A stretch of DNA of 24,001 nucleotides, from IMG/VR virus record IMGVR_UViG_3300029327_000005, positions 1 through 24,001 of that record. One strand, given 5' to 3'. The notes under the pieces are model-generated. The model did no database searches. It was not told where the DNA came from and saw nothing but the letters and a program-made list of their open reading frames with translations. Numbering within the stretch: the first letter of the stretch is position 1; the number at the start of each line of letters is the position of its first letter. A program made the position numbers and the translations under genes. Source of the stretch: a virus. This document shows positions 15,890 through 23,345 of the stretch, one piece after another.

Positions 15890-16677
15890 ATACCCCCTAC
15901 GACAAAACATTTGATGAGTTGTTAAACGAAATTTTAACCGACTATTCAAATCAGCAGGATGAGTCCGGCACCCCGATTGATATCAGCCAGGGCGGCTTGG
16001 CGTTTATCAAATCATCCTGCATAGCCAGCGCGATGTGGGGTATTTACCAGGCGCAAAACTTTATTGCCGACCAGATTTTCCCCGATGACGCCAATACCGC
16101 CAACCTGGAACATCACGCCTATGTCAGAGGGTTGACCAGGAAATATGGTGAAACCGATGCCGCTTTGCTGGCCCGGTTGCTGGAATATATCCGCAGGCCG
16201 CCGGCAGGCGGTAACCGTTATGACTATGTGAAATGGGCCAAGGAAATTACCGGCGTTGCATCAGCCATCTGCATCCCCACAGGTCAGGGACCGGGCACCG
16301 TTGATGTGGTGGTTTTGGCCGATACTGCTGCAACCGGATCGGAAGTGCCCACCAGCGCCCTGCTGGAAGAGGTATATGCCTACATCATCGACCAGCATCC
16401 GGCAGCGAGTCTGCTCACCAGGGTGCTTCCGCCCACGGTGGTCACCCAGGACGTCACCATGGCCCTCGCGATTCCAGGCGTGAATCCGGCAACCATCGCG
16501 CAATCGGTAACCAGTTACATGAATTCGCTGGAGCTGGGGCAATCATTGTATCTCTCGCAATTGATCGCCCTGGCCCTGGGTACCAGTTACGGTAATGTCA
16601 CCATCTCCGTGCCGTCTGCCGATGTGATTTTAACCGAGTACCAATTAGTCAGGCCGGGGGTAATCAATGTCTCATAA
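15886..16677 (+). CDS. Baseplate J-like protein, Mu gp47-like, shortened
   Basis: 263 residues. The N-terminal part NTPYDKTFDELLNEILTDYS up to ANLEHHAYVRGLTRKYGETD and the C-terminal part ALLARLLEYIRRPPAGGNRYDYVKWAKEI, GPGTVDVVVLA are both recognisable baseplate J signatures. In the family a central domain of about 90-100 residues normally lies between LERHA..RGL and the ALRxR segment. Here the two meet directly after about ten residues, explaining why it is shorter than Mu gp47 (about 360). The frame is intact, so the protein is probably functional in this form. The start is GTG 15886 with GGAGG at 15877-15881. The stop overlaps the next gene. Confidence 0.86.
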   Translation: MNTPYDKTFDELLNEILTDYSNQQDESGTPIDISQGGLAFIKSSCIASAMWGIYQAQNFIADQIFPDDANTANLEHHAYVRGLTRKYGETDAALLARLLEYIRRPPAGGNRYDYVKWAKEITGVASAICIPTGQGPGTVDVVVLADTAATGSEVPTSALLEEVYAYIIDQHPAASLLTRVLPPTVVTQDVTMALAIPGVNPATIAQSVTSYMNSLELGQSLYLSQLIALALGTSYGNVTISVPSADVILTEYQLVRPGVINVS

Positions 16678-17224
16678 ACAAATCCTTGCCCAACTGTTGC
16701 CGCTGGAACTCTCCGGAGACAATGACACCGACTTGGCTGTTGAAGGCACTATTTTAGACCGTGCCATGGATAGTGCCGATTCGTTGCTCGGCGAAATGTT
16801 TCCTTACAGCAGCAGTCGCCTGTTGATGGCCTGGGAGCGTGTCACCGGCATAATCCCCCTGGTGGATGAACCGGTGCAACGCCGCCGGGACAAGGTGATA
16901 CGGCAGCTTCGCACGCTGGGCGATATCAAAAAGCCCTATTTCGAGGCATTGCTTGCGTCATTGGGCTATTCGATGACCATCCAGGAATATATCCCCTCCA
17001 TGTCCGGATGGACGGGAGCCGGTGACGAACTGATCCCCGATGGCATCCCGGAAATATTGTTCATGTGGAATTGCCACATTCATAACAAGAGCGTCTATCG
17101 TTTCAGATCAGGCATGTCGGCTGCCGGAGAGCGGCTCACCTGGTGGGTTCCCGACACCGCTATTGAAGATCTGTTGACCGAACTCAGACCGGCCCATGTA
17201 GCGCTGATATTTTCATATTCGTGA
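16667..17224 (+). CDS. Baseplate protein, Mu gp48-like (DUF2313)
   Basis: 185 residues. The MSHKQILAQLLPLEL start, LLGEMFPYSSSRLLMAWERV, VQRRRDKVIRQLRTLGDIKK and ALLASLGYSMTIQEYIP segments are those of the DUF2313 family following gp47. It corresponds to the P2 gpI position at the baseplate edge, where it anchors the fibres. The ATG lies inside the last codons of gp47. Confidence 0.88.
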   Translation: MSHKQILAQLLPLELSGDNDTDLAVEGTILDRAMDSADSLLGEMFPYSSSRLLMAWERVTGIIPLVDEPVQRRRDKVIRQLRTLGDIKKPYFEALLASLGYSMTIQEYIPSMSGWTGAGDELIPDGIPEILFMWNCHIHNKSVYRFRSGMSAAGERLTWWVPDTAIEDLLTELRPAHVALIFSYS

Positions 17225-17231
17225 GGTAGAT

Positions 17232-17861
17232 ATGGCAAAAACCACCTTTATTGACGGCGATTCAAGCCAGGGAATCATGGGCACTATCTTATTGGCCGCT
17301 TGGCTGAATCTCGTATTCAACCACCGCCACACCGGACAGGATGCCGACGGTTTTGCGCCGAAAATAGATCTCAATGAGGTAACTGACGCGATCCTGGCAC
17401 GCCTGGTACCGGCAGGGACAATTATCCATACGGCAGCGGTGGCCGCGCCAACGGGCTACCTGGCGGCAGATGGTTCGGCAGTGTCACGCACAACCTATGC
17501 TTCCCTTTTTGCCGCCATCGGGACTACCTACGGAGCCGGGGATGGTTCGGCCACGTTCAACCTGCCCGATCTGCGCGGAGAATTCATTCGTGGATGGGAT
17601 GGCGGGCGTGGTGTGGACAATGGCCGCGTGCTCGGTTCGGGACAAGCGGACTCTTTTAAAACCCATAATCACATGGTTCCAAGGGACTGGAAAACCCCGA
17701 CACAATTAGATGCACTTAATGCTGGTTTAGAATCCGGGGGCACGCCGGATAACGTGGGTTCTTCGGGCGGGTTTGATTTTATGACGGTGCGTAATTCAGA
17801 CGGCGGCGGCACGGAAACCAGGCCACGCAACGTGGCGCTGCTGGCATGCATCAAATATTGA
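17232..17861 (+). CDS. Short tail fibre with phage tail collar domain
   Basis: 209 residues. Residues about 55-120 contain the tail collar pattern PAGTIIHTAAVAAPTGYLAA through DGSATFNLPDLRGEFIRGWD. Near residue 140 a THNH motif matches the iron-binding HxH found in trimeric fibre tips such as the collar proteins. A C-terminal RPRNVALLACIKY is the usual family end. The first 30 residues, with GTILLAAWLN, resemble the start of the next fibre gene (GTTITADWLN), suggesting a shared baseplate anchor. GAGG is at 17223-17226. It may be a receptor fibre or a pilot for the larger one. Confidence 0.85.
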   Translation: MAKTTFIDGDSSQGIMGTILLAAWLNLVFNHRHTGQDADGFAPKIDLNEVTDAILARLVPAGTIIHTAAVAAPTGYLAADGSAVSRTTYASLFAAIGTTYGAGDGSATFNLPDLRGEFIRGWDGGRGVDNGRVLGSGQADSFKTHNHMVPRDWKTPTQLDALNAGLESGGTPDNVGSSGGFDFMTVRNSDGGGTETRPRNVALLACIKY

Positions 17862-17871
17862 GGAGTTAAAC

Positions 17872-20595
17872 ATGCAACGACCTGACACTCCCGATGGATT
17901 GTTCCACAATGGCAATCCCGCAACCGGTGTAAAAGGCACAACAATCACAGCGGATTGGCTGAATGCCCTGTTAGATATTGGGGCGCTCTTCAGCGGAGAT
18001 ACAGAGCCGCCCCCTGCCAATCTTGGTGATGAAGGTGACCACTATTTATATCGTGGCACGCCCCGGAAACTGTACGGTCCAAAAACCAGCGGCTCATGGG
18101 GGACCGGAGTAAGCCTCAAGGGAGATAAAGGGGATATCGGCCTGACCGGCAACCCCTATAAATCCTATCCAACCCTGGCCGACGCCAACACGGATCTGGC
18201 GAACATCCCGGCTGATGCATTGATATGGGTAAATGCCGATCCCACTGCTGCCAATATAGGTTATTGGACAAAAACCGGCGGGGTGTTGGTGCAATCGTCA
18301 TATGACCGGGTCGCACTAGCTGAAACCAATCTTGCCAACATTCAGGGACGGGTTACGACGACTGAAACTGATCTATCGAGTGTTCAAACAAACCTATCGG
18401 ATTTAAATGATTTATTTCCTCTTGCACCGGCGTCAACTAATTTTATGACGGGGGTTACCGGAAAAAACTTGTTTAACCTTGCCACTGTTACAACCGGGTA
18501 CTATGTAAGTTATTTGACTGGGCTTGTCGGCGCCAACGCTTCATATGACGTCTCGGATTACATACCCATATTGCCCGGCGTTAATTATTATACCAACAAA
18601 GGTCATGGTTTAGCTTTTTATACCAGCAGCAAAGTATTTATAAGCGGTCTCAACCCAACCGCGGGTGTGGGTTATGCCTTCACAACACCGTCAAACGCCG
18701 CATACATGAGATTAAATGTTCTTCCGTCCGAATTATCTGTGTATCAATTGGAATTGGGTTCCGCAGGCACGGCTTATGAGGCGTATAGCTTTGCATATTT
18801 TCTGTTGGACCAATATATTCCCGTACTCTCTAACAACAAAATACCTGCACTGACCACTGACAAAATACCGAATATCACCCCTCCAATGACCAGTTTTATG
18901 ACACTGGGCAAAAATTTATTCAACCTGTCAACCATTACAACAGGGCATTACGTAAACTATGTAAACGGCAATTTAGACGCAAATGCTTCCTATCATGCAT
19001 CTGACTATATCCCGGTATCTCAAAATACTGATTATTTTACATCTTATGCCTATATGATGGCGTTTTACACCAGCAGCAAGGTTTTTATAAGTGGCCTCCT
19101 TTCAACGCAACGCGAATCAGGCGCCACATTCACTACCCCCGCAAATGCGGCGTACCTGCGAGTCACATTGACTCCATCTGTATTGTCCAGCATGCAGGTC
19201 GAATTAGGAACCATCAAGACAATTTATGAAGCGTTCGGATACAAGCTGGGCAACGCATATGCCCCGCAGGGAGTCTATGCATCCGCTGCCAGTTTGGCAA
19301 ATTTGATTCCTAGTATTATTTTACCCAATGAATTTGTCGCGGTAGTTGGGGATGAGCTACAGATTTTTGTTCGTGGTGTGATAGAGGCCATGGACCCCTA
19401 TGCCGCCCCTTACGAATTCGTCTCCGCTGTTGGAGCCAGCTATCCACGGTATTGGGATTACATACCTACTATTGGAGACGTTGGCACTAAAACATTAACG
19501 GCAAATGTACTCGACAACAGGGCCAATATTATCGCAACAAAAACCACGAACATTGTTGTGGTAAACCCTGCTGGTGCTCCTTCAACAAGCAAAAACGTAT
19601 TATGCGTTGGGGATAGTTTAACCGATGCCAAACCCTGGCCCCAGGAAGCATACAGAAGACTAACACAATCGGGGGGAAATCCGGCCGGTCTGGGCTATGG
19701 GAACATAAACTTTGTTGGAAACAAGGCCATGGCAAGCTACCCTACGCAGAGATATGTCGGATATGGTGGCTGGACCTGGGCCATGTACAATGGCAGTCAA
19801 ACTGGATACGTTGTGACCGCCGCCGGACATGATAAGGATAGCACCGATCAGCATAGCACATGGACTGACAGCAATGGGCATAATTGGTCGCTGGAGTCCG
19901 TCTCAGGTAATGATATCAAGTTCATGCCGCTGCTTGGATCGTGGACAATGCCGAATGCACCAGGAGCCTTGACATGGGTCAGCGGGGGTGTTCACCATAC
20001 TGCAATCAGCTACACAGCTATTGAGGCCGAGGCGTCTACGCCATTTTGGGACAGCGTAAACAATGAAATGTCATTTACGTCATTTGCTGCAAACGAGGGT
20101 ATCACGGGCGGGATTGACATTATGTATGTACTTTTAGGCTGGAATGGGATGACAATACCGTGGCCTGATATGTCTAATGTGGATCTCACGGCGGCAAAAG
20201 CCTTCATAGATCAATTCCATTCCGACTACCCATCAGCCAAAGTTCGTATTATGGGTATCCAGTTGCCGTCAGTCAATGGCGGCCTTGGTGCGAACTACGG
20301 CGCAAATGGCGGGTATTCTGCTTATTATAAAGTGGTTCGGAATGTCAATGCCCTCAACGCTGCCTATCAAGCACTTGCCAGTTCTGCTCCGTATAGCAGT
20401 TTTGTAAAATATCTTGCTGTAGCACCACAATTTGACTCTGAGTACAACATGCAGGCTTCGGCAAAAGCGGTCAACACGCGAAGCGCAACAACGGAATTGG
20501 TTGGAATAAATGGTGTACATCCGTTGAACCCTGATGGTTATTACCAAATTGGAGACGTTGCATTCCGGGATTTCGTCAGGACTTTTTGCAGCTAG
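17872..20595 (+). CDS. Long tail fibre with duplicated binding modules and SGNH/GDSL hydrolase domain
   Basis: 907 residues. In order: an N-terminal anchor (GTTITADWLN) shared with the preceding fibre; a short collagen-like GDKGDIGLTG at about 84-93; a coiled coil at about 150-185; two related modules beginning GKNLFNL at residues 197 and 346 (149 apart), each with AFYTSSKVFISGL; and an SGNH hydrolase domain from about 570. The catalytic pattern is Ser582 in VGDSLT, GGW near 625, Gly756/Asn758 in LGWNGM and His883 in GVHP. The residue three before His883, normally Asp, is Asn880. Such domains typically remove acetyl groups from surface polysaccharide (family knowledge). From about 18400 the sequence is visibly richer in A and T than its neighbours. 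GAGGAG (17861-17866) lies before the start. Confidence 0.85.
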   Translation: MQRPDTPDGLFHNGNPATGVKGTTITADWLNALLDIGALFSGDTEPPPANLGDEGDHYLYRGTPRKLYGPKTSGSWGTGVSLKGDKGDIGLTGNPYKSYPTLADANTDLANIPADALIWVNADPTAANIGYWTKTGGVLVQSSYDRVALAETNLANIQGRVTTTETDLSSVQTNLSDLNDLFPLAPASTNFMTGVTGKNLFNLATVTTGYYVSYLTGLVGANASYDVSDYIPILPGVNYYTNKGHGLAFYTSSKVFISGLNPTAGVGYAFTTPSNAAYMRLNVLPSELSVYQLELGSAGTAYEAYSFAYFLLDQYIPVLSNNKIPALTTDKIPNITPPMTSFMTLGKNLFNLSTITTGHYVNYVNGNLDANASYHASDYIPVSQNTDYFTSYAYMMAFYTSSKVFISGLLSTQRESGATFTTPANAAYLRVTLTPSVLSSMQVELGTIKTIYEAFGYKLGNAYAPQGVYASAASLANLIPSIILPNEFVAVVGDELQIFVRGVIEAMDPYAAPYEFVSAVGASYPRYWDYIPTIGDVGTKTLTANVLDNRANIIATKTTNIVVVNPAGAPSTSKNVLCVGDSLTDAKPWPQEAYRRLTQSGGNPAGLGYGNINFVGNKAMASYPTQRYVGYGGWTWAMYNGSQTGYVVTAAGHDKDSTDQHSTWTDSNGHNWSLESVSGNDIKFMPLLGSWTMPNAPGALTWVSGGVHHTAISYTAIEAEASTPFWDSVNNEMSFTSFAANEGITGGIDIMYVLLGWNGMTIPWPDMSNVDLTAAKAFIDQFHSDYPSAKVRIMGIQLPSVNGGLGANYGANGGYSAYYKVVRNVNALNAAYQALASSAPYSSFVKYLAVAPQFDSEYNMQASAKAVNTRSATTELVGINGVHPLNPDGYYQIGDVAFRDFVRTFCS

Positions 20596-20704
20596 TTGAT
20601 TTTTTTGAGCGGTTCAGGATGGAGACAGCGGATATCAATTGCAGAATTGTGGGGCTGGCAAGGGCCAAACAGGCTGGAACTGATCTTTAAAAATTGGTGA
20701 TAAA
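20596..20704. other. Non-coding gap after the long fibre gene
   Basis: 109 bp between the fibre stop and the terminator. It has a T-run at 20600-20606 without a stem before it. I see no gene, and no third copy of the 20-bp repeat. Fibre assembly chaperone and DNA invertase genes seen in Mu here are absent. Confidence 0.6.
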
Positions 20705-20737
20705 AAAGGGGGCTTAAATTTACGTTTAGCCCCCTTT
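20705..20737. terminator. Terminator at the end of the phage late operon
   Basis: AAAGGGGGCT pairs with AGCCCCCTTT around a short AT-rich loop (stem 20705-20714 and 20728-20737), with A-rich sequence before and TTT after, so it can work in both directions. It would stop late transcription from entering the tRNA-Gly gene, which reads toward the phage. Confidence 0.8.
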
Positions 20738-20750
20738 ACTGATGTTTCTC

Positions 20751-20792
20751 TTACTACCAAATCTCGCGCCACTTACTACCAAATCTCGCGCC
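20751..20792 (-). repeat. Two 20-bp direct repeats, probable transposase sites R1 and R2
   Basis: TTACTACCAAATCTCGCGCC occurs exactly twice (20751-20770 and 20773-20792), 22 bp apart start to start. In Mu the right end carries two adjacent 22-bp MuA-binding sites in the same orientation. Read inward from the end, the sequence begins TGTAAAGCGGCGCGAG, which resembles my recollection of the Mu right end (TGAAGCGGCGC). A third site is not seen. Confidence 0.8.
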
Positions 20793-20805
20793 GCTTTACA
20801 ATAAA
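20793..20805. other. Phage right terminus and likely target duplication
   Basis: The inner sequence GCTTTACA ends at 20800, with the CA-3' (5'-TG on the other strand) terminus of Mu-type elements. The following five bases, ATAAA (20801-20805), would be the target duplication. The other copy, at the left end, is outside the window. Confidence 0.65.
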
Positions 20806-20851
20806 ACGACGAAACCCCGGCCGCATGCGAAAGAACATGCGAAAGCCGGGG
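20801..20851 (-). terminator. Intrinsic terminator of tRNA-Gly
   Basis: On the minus strand CCCCGGC and GCCGGGG (20845-20851 and 20815-20821), extended by inner GCATG/CATGC pairs, form a strong hairpin followed by TTTCGTCGTTTTAT. It lies about 38 bases downstream of the tRNA 3' end. The phage terminus adjoins the end of this T-rich tract. Confidence 0.8.
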
Positions 20852-20889
20852 CTTTGTATCCATAACCGCTTGAAACGGTCGATGTTATT

Positions 20890-20964
<75 letters not shown>

Positions 20965-20975
20965 ATTCGGACTTG

Positions 20976-21006
20976 TATAAATGCCAAGAGATTGCGGATT
21001 TGTCAA
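20976..21006 (-). promoter_or_regulatory. Candidate promoter of tRNA-Gly
   Basis: A perfect TTGACA lies at 21001-21006 on the minus strand, with AT-rich TTTATA at 20976-20981, about 12 bases before the tRNA. The spacing (19) is a little long, so the -10 is uncertain. Confidence 0.4.
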
Positions 21007-21056
21007 CTGTAATTTAGCTCAAAGCATCCCAAGCCGACATTATTCCGGCAGGCTCC

Positions 21057-21851
21057 TCACCCTCCCCTGCCACGAAAGGGAAGCACCAGCAGGTCAAGCA
21101 ATCTCAGTCGAAGGGGATCGCGGAACTCCTTCAGACCGATGACGATTCCATCATGGCCATGTTTGGGCTGATCGCGATAGGTGCCCAGAAGACGATCCCA
21201 CCAGGGCAGATTGAAACCGAAATTGCTGTCGGTTTCTTGCGGAATGGTTGAATGATGCACGCGGTGCATGTCAGGCGTGACGATGCCGAGCCGCAGCCAG
21301 CGGTCAATGGCAACCGGAATGCGCAGGTTGCCATGATTGAAAAGCGAGGTGGCGTTGAGTACGATCTCGAAAACCAGCACTGCCGCGGCCGGAGCGCCGA
21401 GCAGCATCACGGCAGCCGTTTTGATAAGTAGGGATAACAGTATTTCCAAAGGATGAAAGCGGTTGCCGGTGGTGACATCCAGCTCCAGATCGGTATGATG
21501 CATGCGGTGAAAACGCCAGAAGAGCGGGATACGGTGAAAGAGGCGATGTTGCAGGTAGATCAGCAGGTCCAGCGCTAAAAGAGTCAGGATGAACGTGAGC
21601 TGACACGGAAGAGCCAAGAGGTTGAAAAGTCCCCGGCCGCGAGTGTTGGCCATGAGGGCGGTAGCGATGGGCATTACTGGCGTTGCCAACCGGACAACGC
21701 CCACATCAATGGCGGCAATGGCCAGATTAGACAGCCAGCGCGCTATCTTGGAAACAGTGGGCTGGCGGCGTGGCCAGAAGAATTCCGAGCACGCCACCAG
21801 CGTAAATACGATCAGGAAGGAGATGAGGCGTACAACGCTTCCATCTCCCAT
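21057..21851 (-). CDS. Sterol desaturase / fatty acid hydroxylase family membrane protein
   Basis: 264 residues with several hydrophobic segments (about 5-22, 78-100, 138-168). The histidine clusters of this di-iron family are present: H102-x3-H106 (HRLFH), H115-x2-H118-H119 (HRMHH), His133, His173 and H196-x2-H199-H200 (HRVHH). Members oxidise lipid substrates in the membrane with oxygen and an electron donor. The bacterial substrate cannot be named here, and desaturase, hydroxylase or alkylglycerol-type oxygenase are all possible. Its ATG (21849-21851) is three bases after the thrC stop, so the two are probably co-transcribed. tRNA-Gly lies about 90 bp downstream on the same strand with its own promoter candidate. 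Confidence 0.85.
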   Translation of the reverse strand: MGDGSVVRLISFLIVFTLVACSEFFWPRRQPTVSKIARWLSNLAIAAIDVGVVRLATPVMPIATALMANTRGRGLFNLLALPCQLTFILTLLALDLLIYLQHRLFHRIPLFWRFHRMHHTDLELDVTTGNRFHPLEILLSLLIKTAAVMLLGAPAAAVLVFEIVLNATSLFNHGNLRIPVAIDRWLRLGIVTPDMHRVHHSTIPQETDSNFGFNLPWWDRLLGTYRDQPKHGHDGIVIGLKEFRDPLRLRLLDLLVLPFRGRGG

Positions 21852-21854
21852 GTG

Positions 21855-23240
21855 CTATACCGCGTGGTCTATGACAAACCGGCGGACCTGCTCCAGATCG
21901 GCGTCCATTACGGCACAGCGCGTCTCCTTGCCTGACAGGGCGGCGATTGATTCGGGCACCGGAGCCGGCGTTCCGACAGCCTTTTCCACAGCATCGCTGA
22001 ACTTGGCCGGATGTGCCGTAGCCAAACAGACACGGGCCACGTCGGCCGGAAACAGGTCCAATGCCGCCCGAACGCCAACTGCAGTGTGCGGATCAAGCAG
22101 ATAACCGGTTTCTTTATTGAAGCTGCCAATGGTTTCCAGTGTCGCGGCCTGATCCACCGAAGCGGAACAGAAATCAGCACGAACCTGCTCCATCTCTGCG
22201 GGCGAGAAGGTAATCCGTCCGGTTTCCTTCAGTTCTGCAAAGGCGCGCCGTACGCGGGCAGGGTCTTCGTTGTACAGATGGTACAGATAGCGCTCAAAGT
22301 TGGAGGCCAACTGGATATCCATTGAGGGGGAAACAGTGGCAACCACATTGGCAAGGGAATAATCGCCTTCGTTGATAAAACGGGTCAGAATGTTATTTTC
22401 ATTGGTGGCCAGGAGTAGTTTGCCGATGGGCAGCCCCATGCGTTTTGCCACATACCCGGCAAAGATGTCGCCGAAGTTGCCGGTGGGGACCGAGAAGGAT
22501 ACCGGCTGATCGCCTTTGTCGGTCACCCGCAGCCAAGCGTAGAAGTAATAGACCACCTGGGCCAGAACACGGGCCCAGTTGATGGAGTTGACCGCACCCA
22601 GGGAGTACTTTTCCTTGAAATCCAGGTCATTGAACAGGGTCTTGACGATATTCTGGCAATCGTCGAAGGTACCGCGAATAGCGATATTGTGAACATTGGC
22701 ATCCGTAACGGTTATCATCTGCTGTGCCTGCACCGGCGAGGTCTTACCGTGAGGGTGCAGAATGAAGATGGTAATTCCCTTTTTGCCGCGAACCCCATGG
22801 ATGGCGGCACTGCCGGTATCTCCCGACGTAGCTCCTACAATATTGAGATGTTGTTCCCGCTCCGCCAGGATATACTCGAACAAATTGCCCAAAAGTTGCA
22901 GGGCTACGTCCTTGAACGCCAATGTGACGCCGTGGAAGAGTTCGAGGATATGGACCCCGTCCTGACGCACCACCGGTGTCACCTCGGGGTGGCTGAACGT
23001 GGCATAGGAACGGTCGATCAACCCTTTGAGCACATCAGCCGGGATGTCGTCCACAAATCGCGATATAATCTGCCAGGAAAGCTCGGGATAGGAAAGCGAG
23101 CGCCAGCTATCCAATTGCTGGCAGCTGATGTGGGGGTATGATTCAGGCAGAAGCAAGCCGCCATCGGTGGCCAGCCCCATCATGACGGCATCCTTGAAGC
23201 CGATTGGCTGTATGCCGCCGCGAGTACTGATGTAACGCAT
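21855..23240 (-). CDS. thrC: Threonine synthase
   Basis: 461 residues. It converts O-phospho-L-homoserine to threonine and phosphate with pyridoxal phosphate, the last step of threonine synthesis in the cytoplasm. The N terminus MRYISTRGG and the early TDGGLLLPE are typical of the long (E. coli/fungal type) class. The PLP lysine is Lys110 in HGVTLAFKDVA, and the phosphate-binding loop is SGDTGSAA at about 139-146. SVPTGNFGDIFAGYVAKRMG is the conserved region near residue 248. I chose ATG 23240 over a GTG at 23243, because AAAGGAA is well placed for it. Length is normal with no frameshift. It heads a probable two-gene unit with the downstream desaturase-family gene. Confidence 0.96.
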   Translation of the reverse strand: MRYISTRGGIQPIGFKDAVMMGLATDGGLLLPESYPHISCQQLDSWRSLSYPELSWQIISRFVDDIPADVLKGLIDRSYATFSHPEVTPVVRQDGVHILELFHGVTLAFKDVALQLLGNLFEYILAEREQHLNIVGATSGDTGSAAIHGVRGKKGITIFILHPHGKTSPVQAQQMITVTDANVHNIAIRGTFDDCQNIVKTLFNDLDFKEKYSLGAVNSINWARVLAQVVYYFYAWLRVTDKGDQPVSFSVPTGNFGDIFAGYVAKRMGLPIGKLLLATNENNILTRFINEGDYSLANVVATVSPSMDIQLASNFERYLYHLYNEDPARVRRAFAELKETGRITFSPAEMEQVRADFCSASVDQAATLETIGSFNKETGYLLDPHTAVGVRAALDLFPADVARVCLATAHPAKFSDAVEKAVGTPAPVPESIAALSGKETRCAVMDADLEQVRRFVIDHAV

Positions 23241-23278
23241 CACGTATTCCTTTCAGGATAAATTCGAGACAAAAGAGC

Positions 23279-23308
23279 TTATCATGATTTATTAAATTTT
23301 GAAAGCAA
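23279..23308 (-). promoter_or_regulatory. Candidate promoter of thrC
   Basis: On the minus strand TTGCTT (23303-23308) and TGATAA (23279-23284) are 18 bases apart within an AT-rich gap, about 39 bases before the thrC ATG. A match by eye only. Confidence 0.3.
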
Positions 23309-23345
23309 AGGGACTTATTTTCGAAGCATTCCCGATAGCCATTGA

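Larger units (their letters stand above)
1..20800 (+). mobile_element. Mu-like transposable prophage, late half and right end
   Basis: The gene order (terminase, portal, F, G, I/Z, T, gp35-gp38, L, M, gp41, tape measure, N, P, gp45-gp48, fibres) is that of phage Mu, all on the plus strand. The right terminus is placed at 20800 from a CA-3' end preceded by two 22-bp-spaced transposase-type repeats. The left end, transposase and early genes lie outside the window. Unlike Mu, no fibre chaperone, invertase or mom-like gene follows the fibre gene. Every structural gene appears open, so the late half looks intact. Whether the phage is active cannot be told from here. Confidence 0.93.

Noticed and set aside
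20751-20792. The 20-bp repeats as one end of an insertion sequence
   Set aside because: No transposase gene is adjacent, and they lie exactly where the Mu-like phage should end. IS21-type ends can look similar, so left-end data would be needed for certainty.
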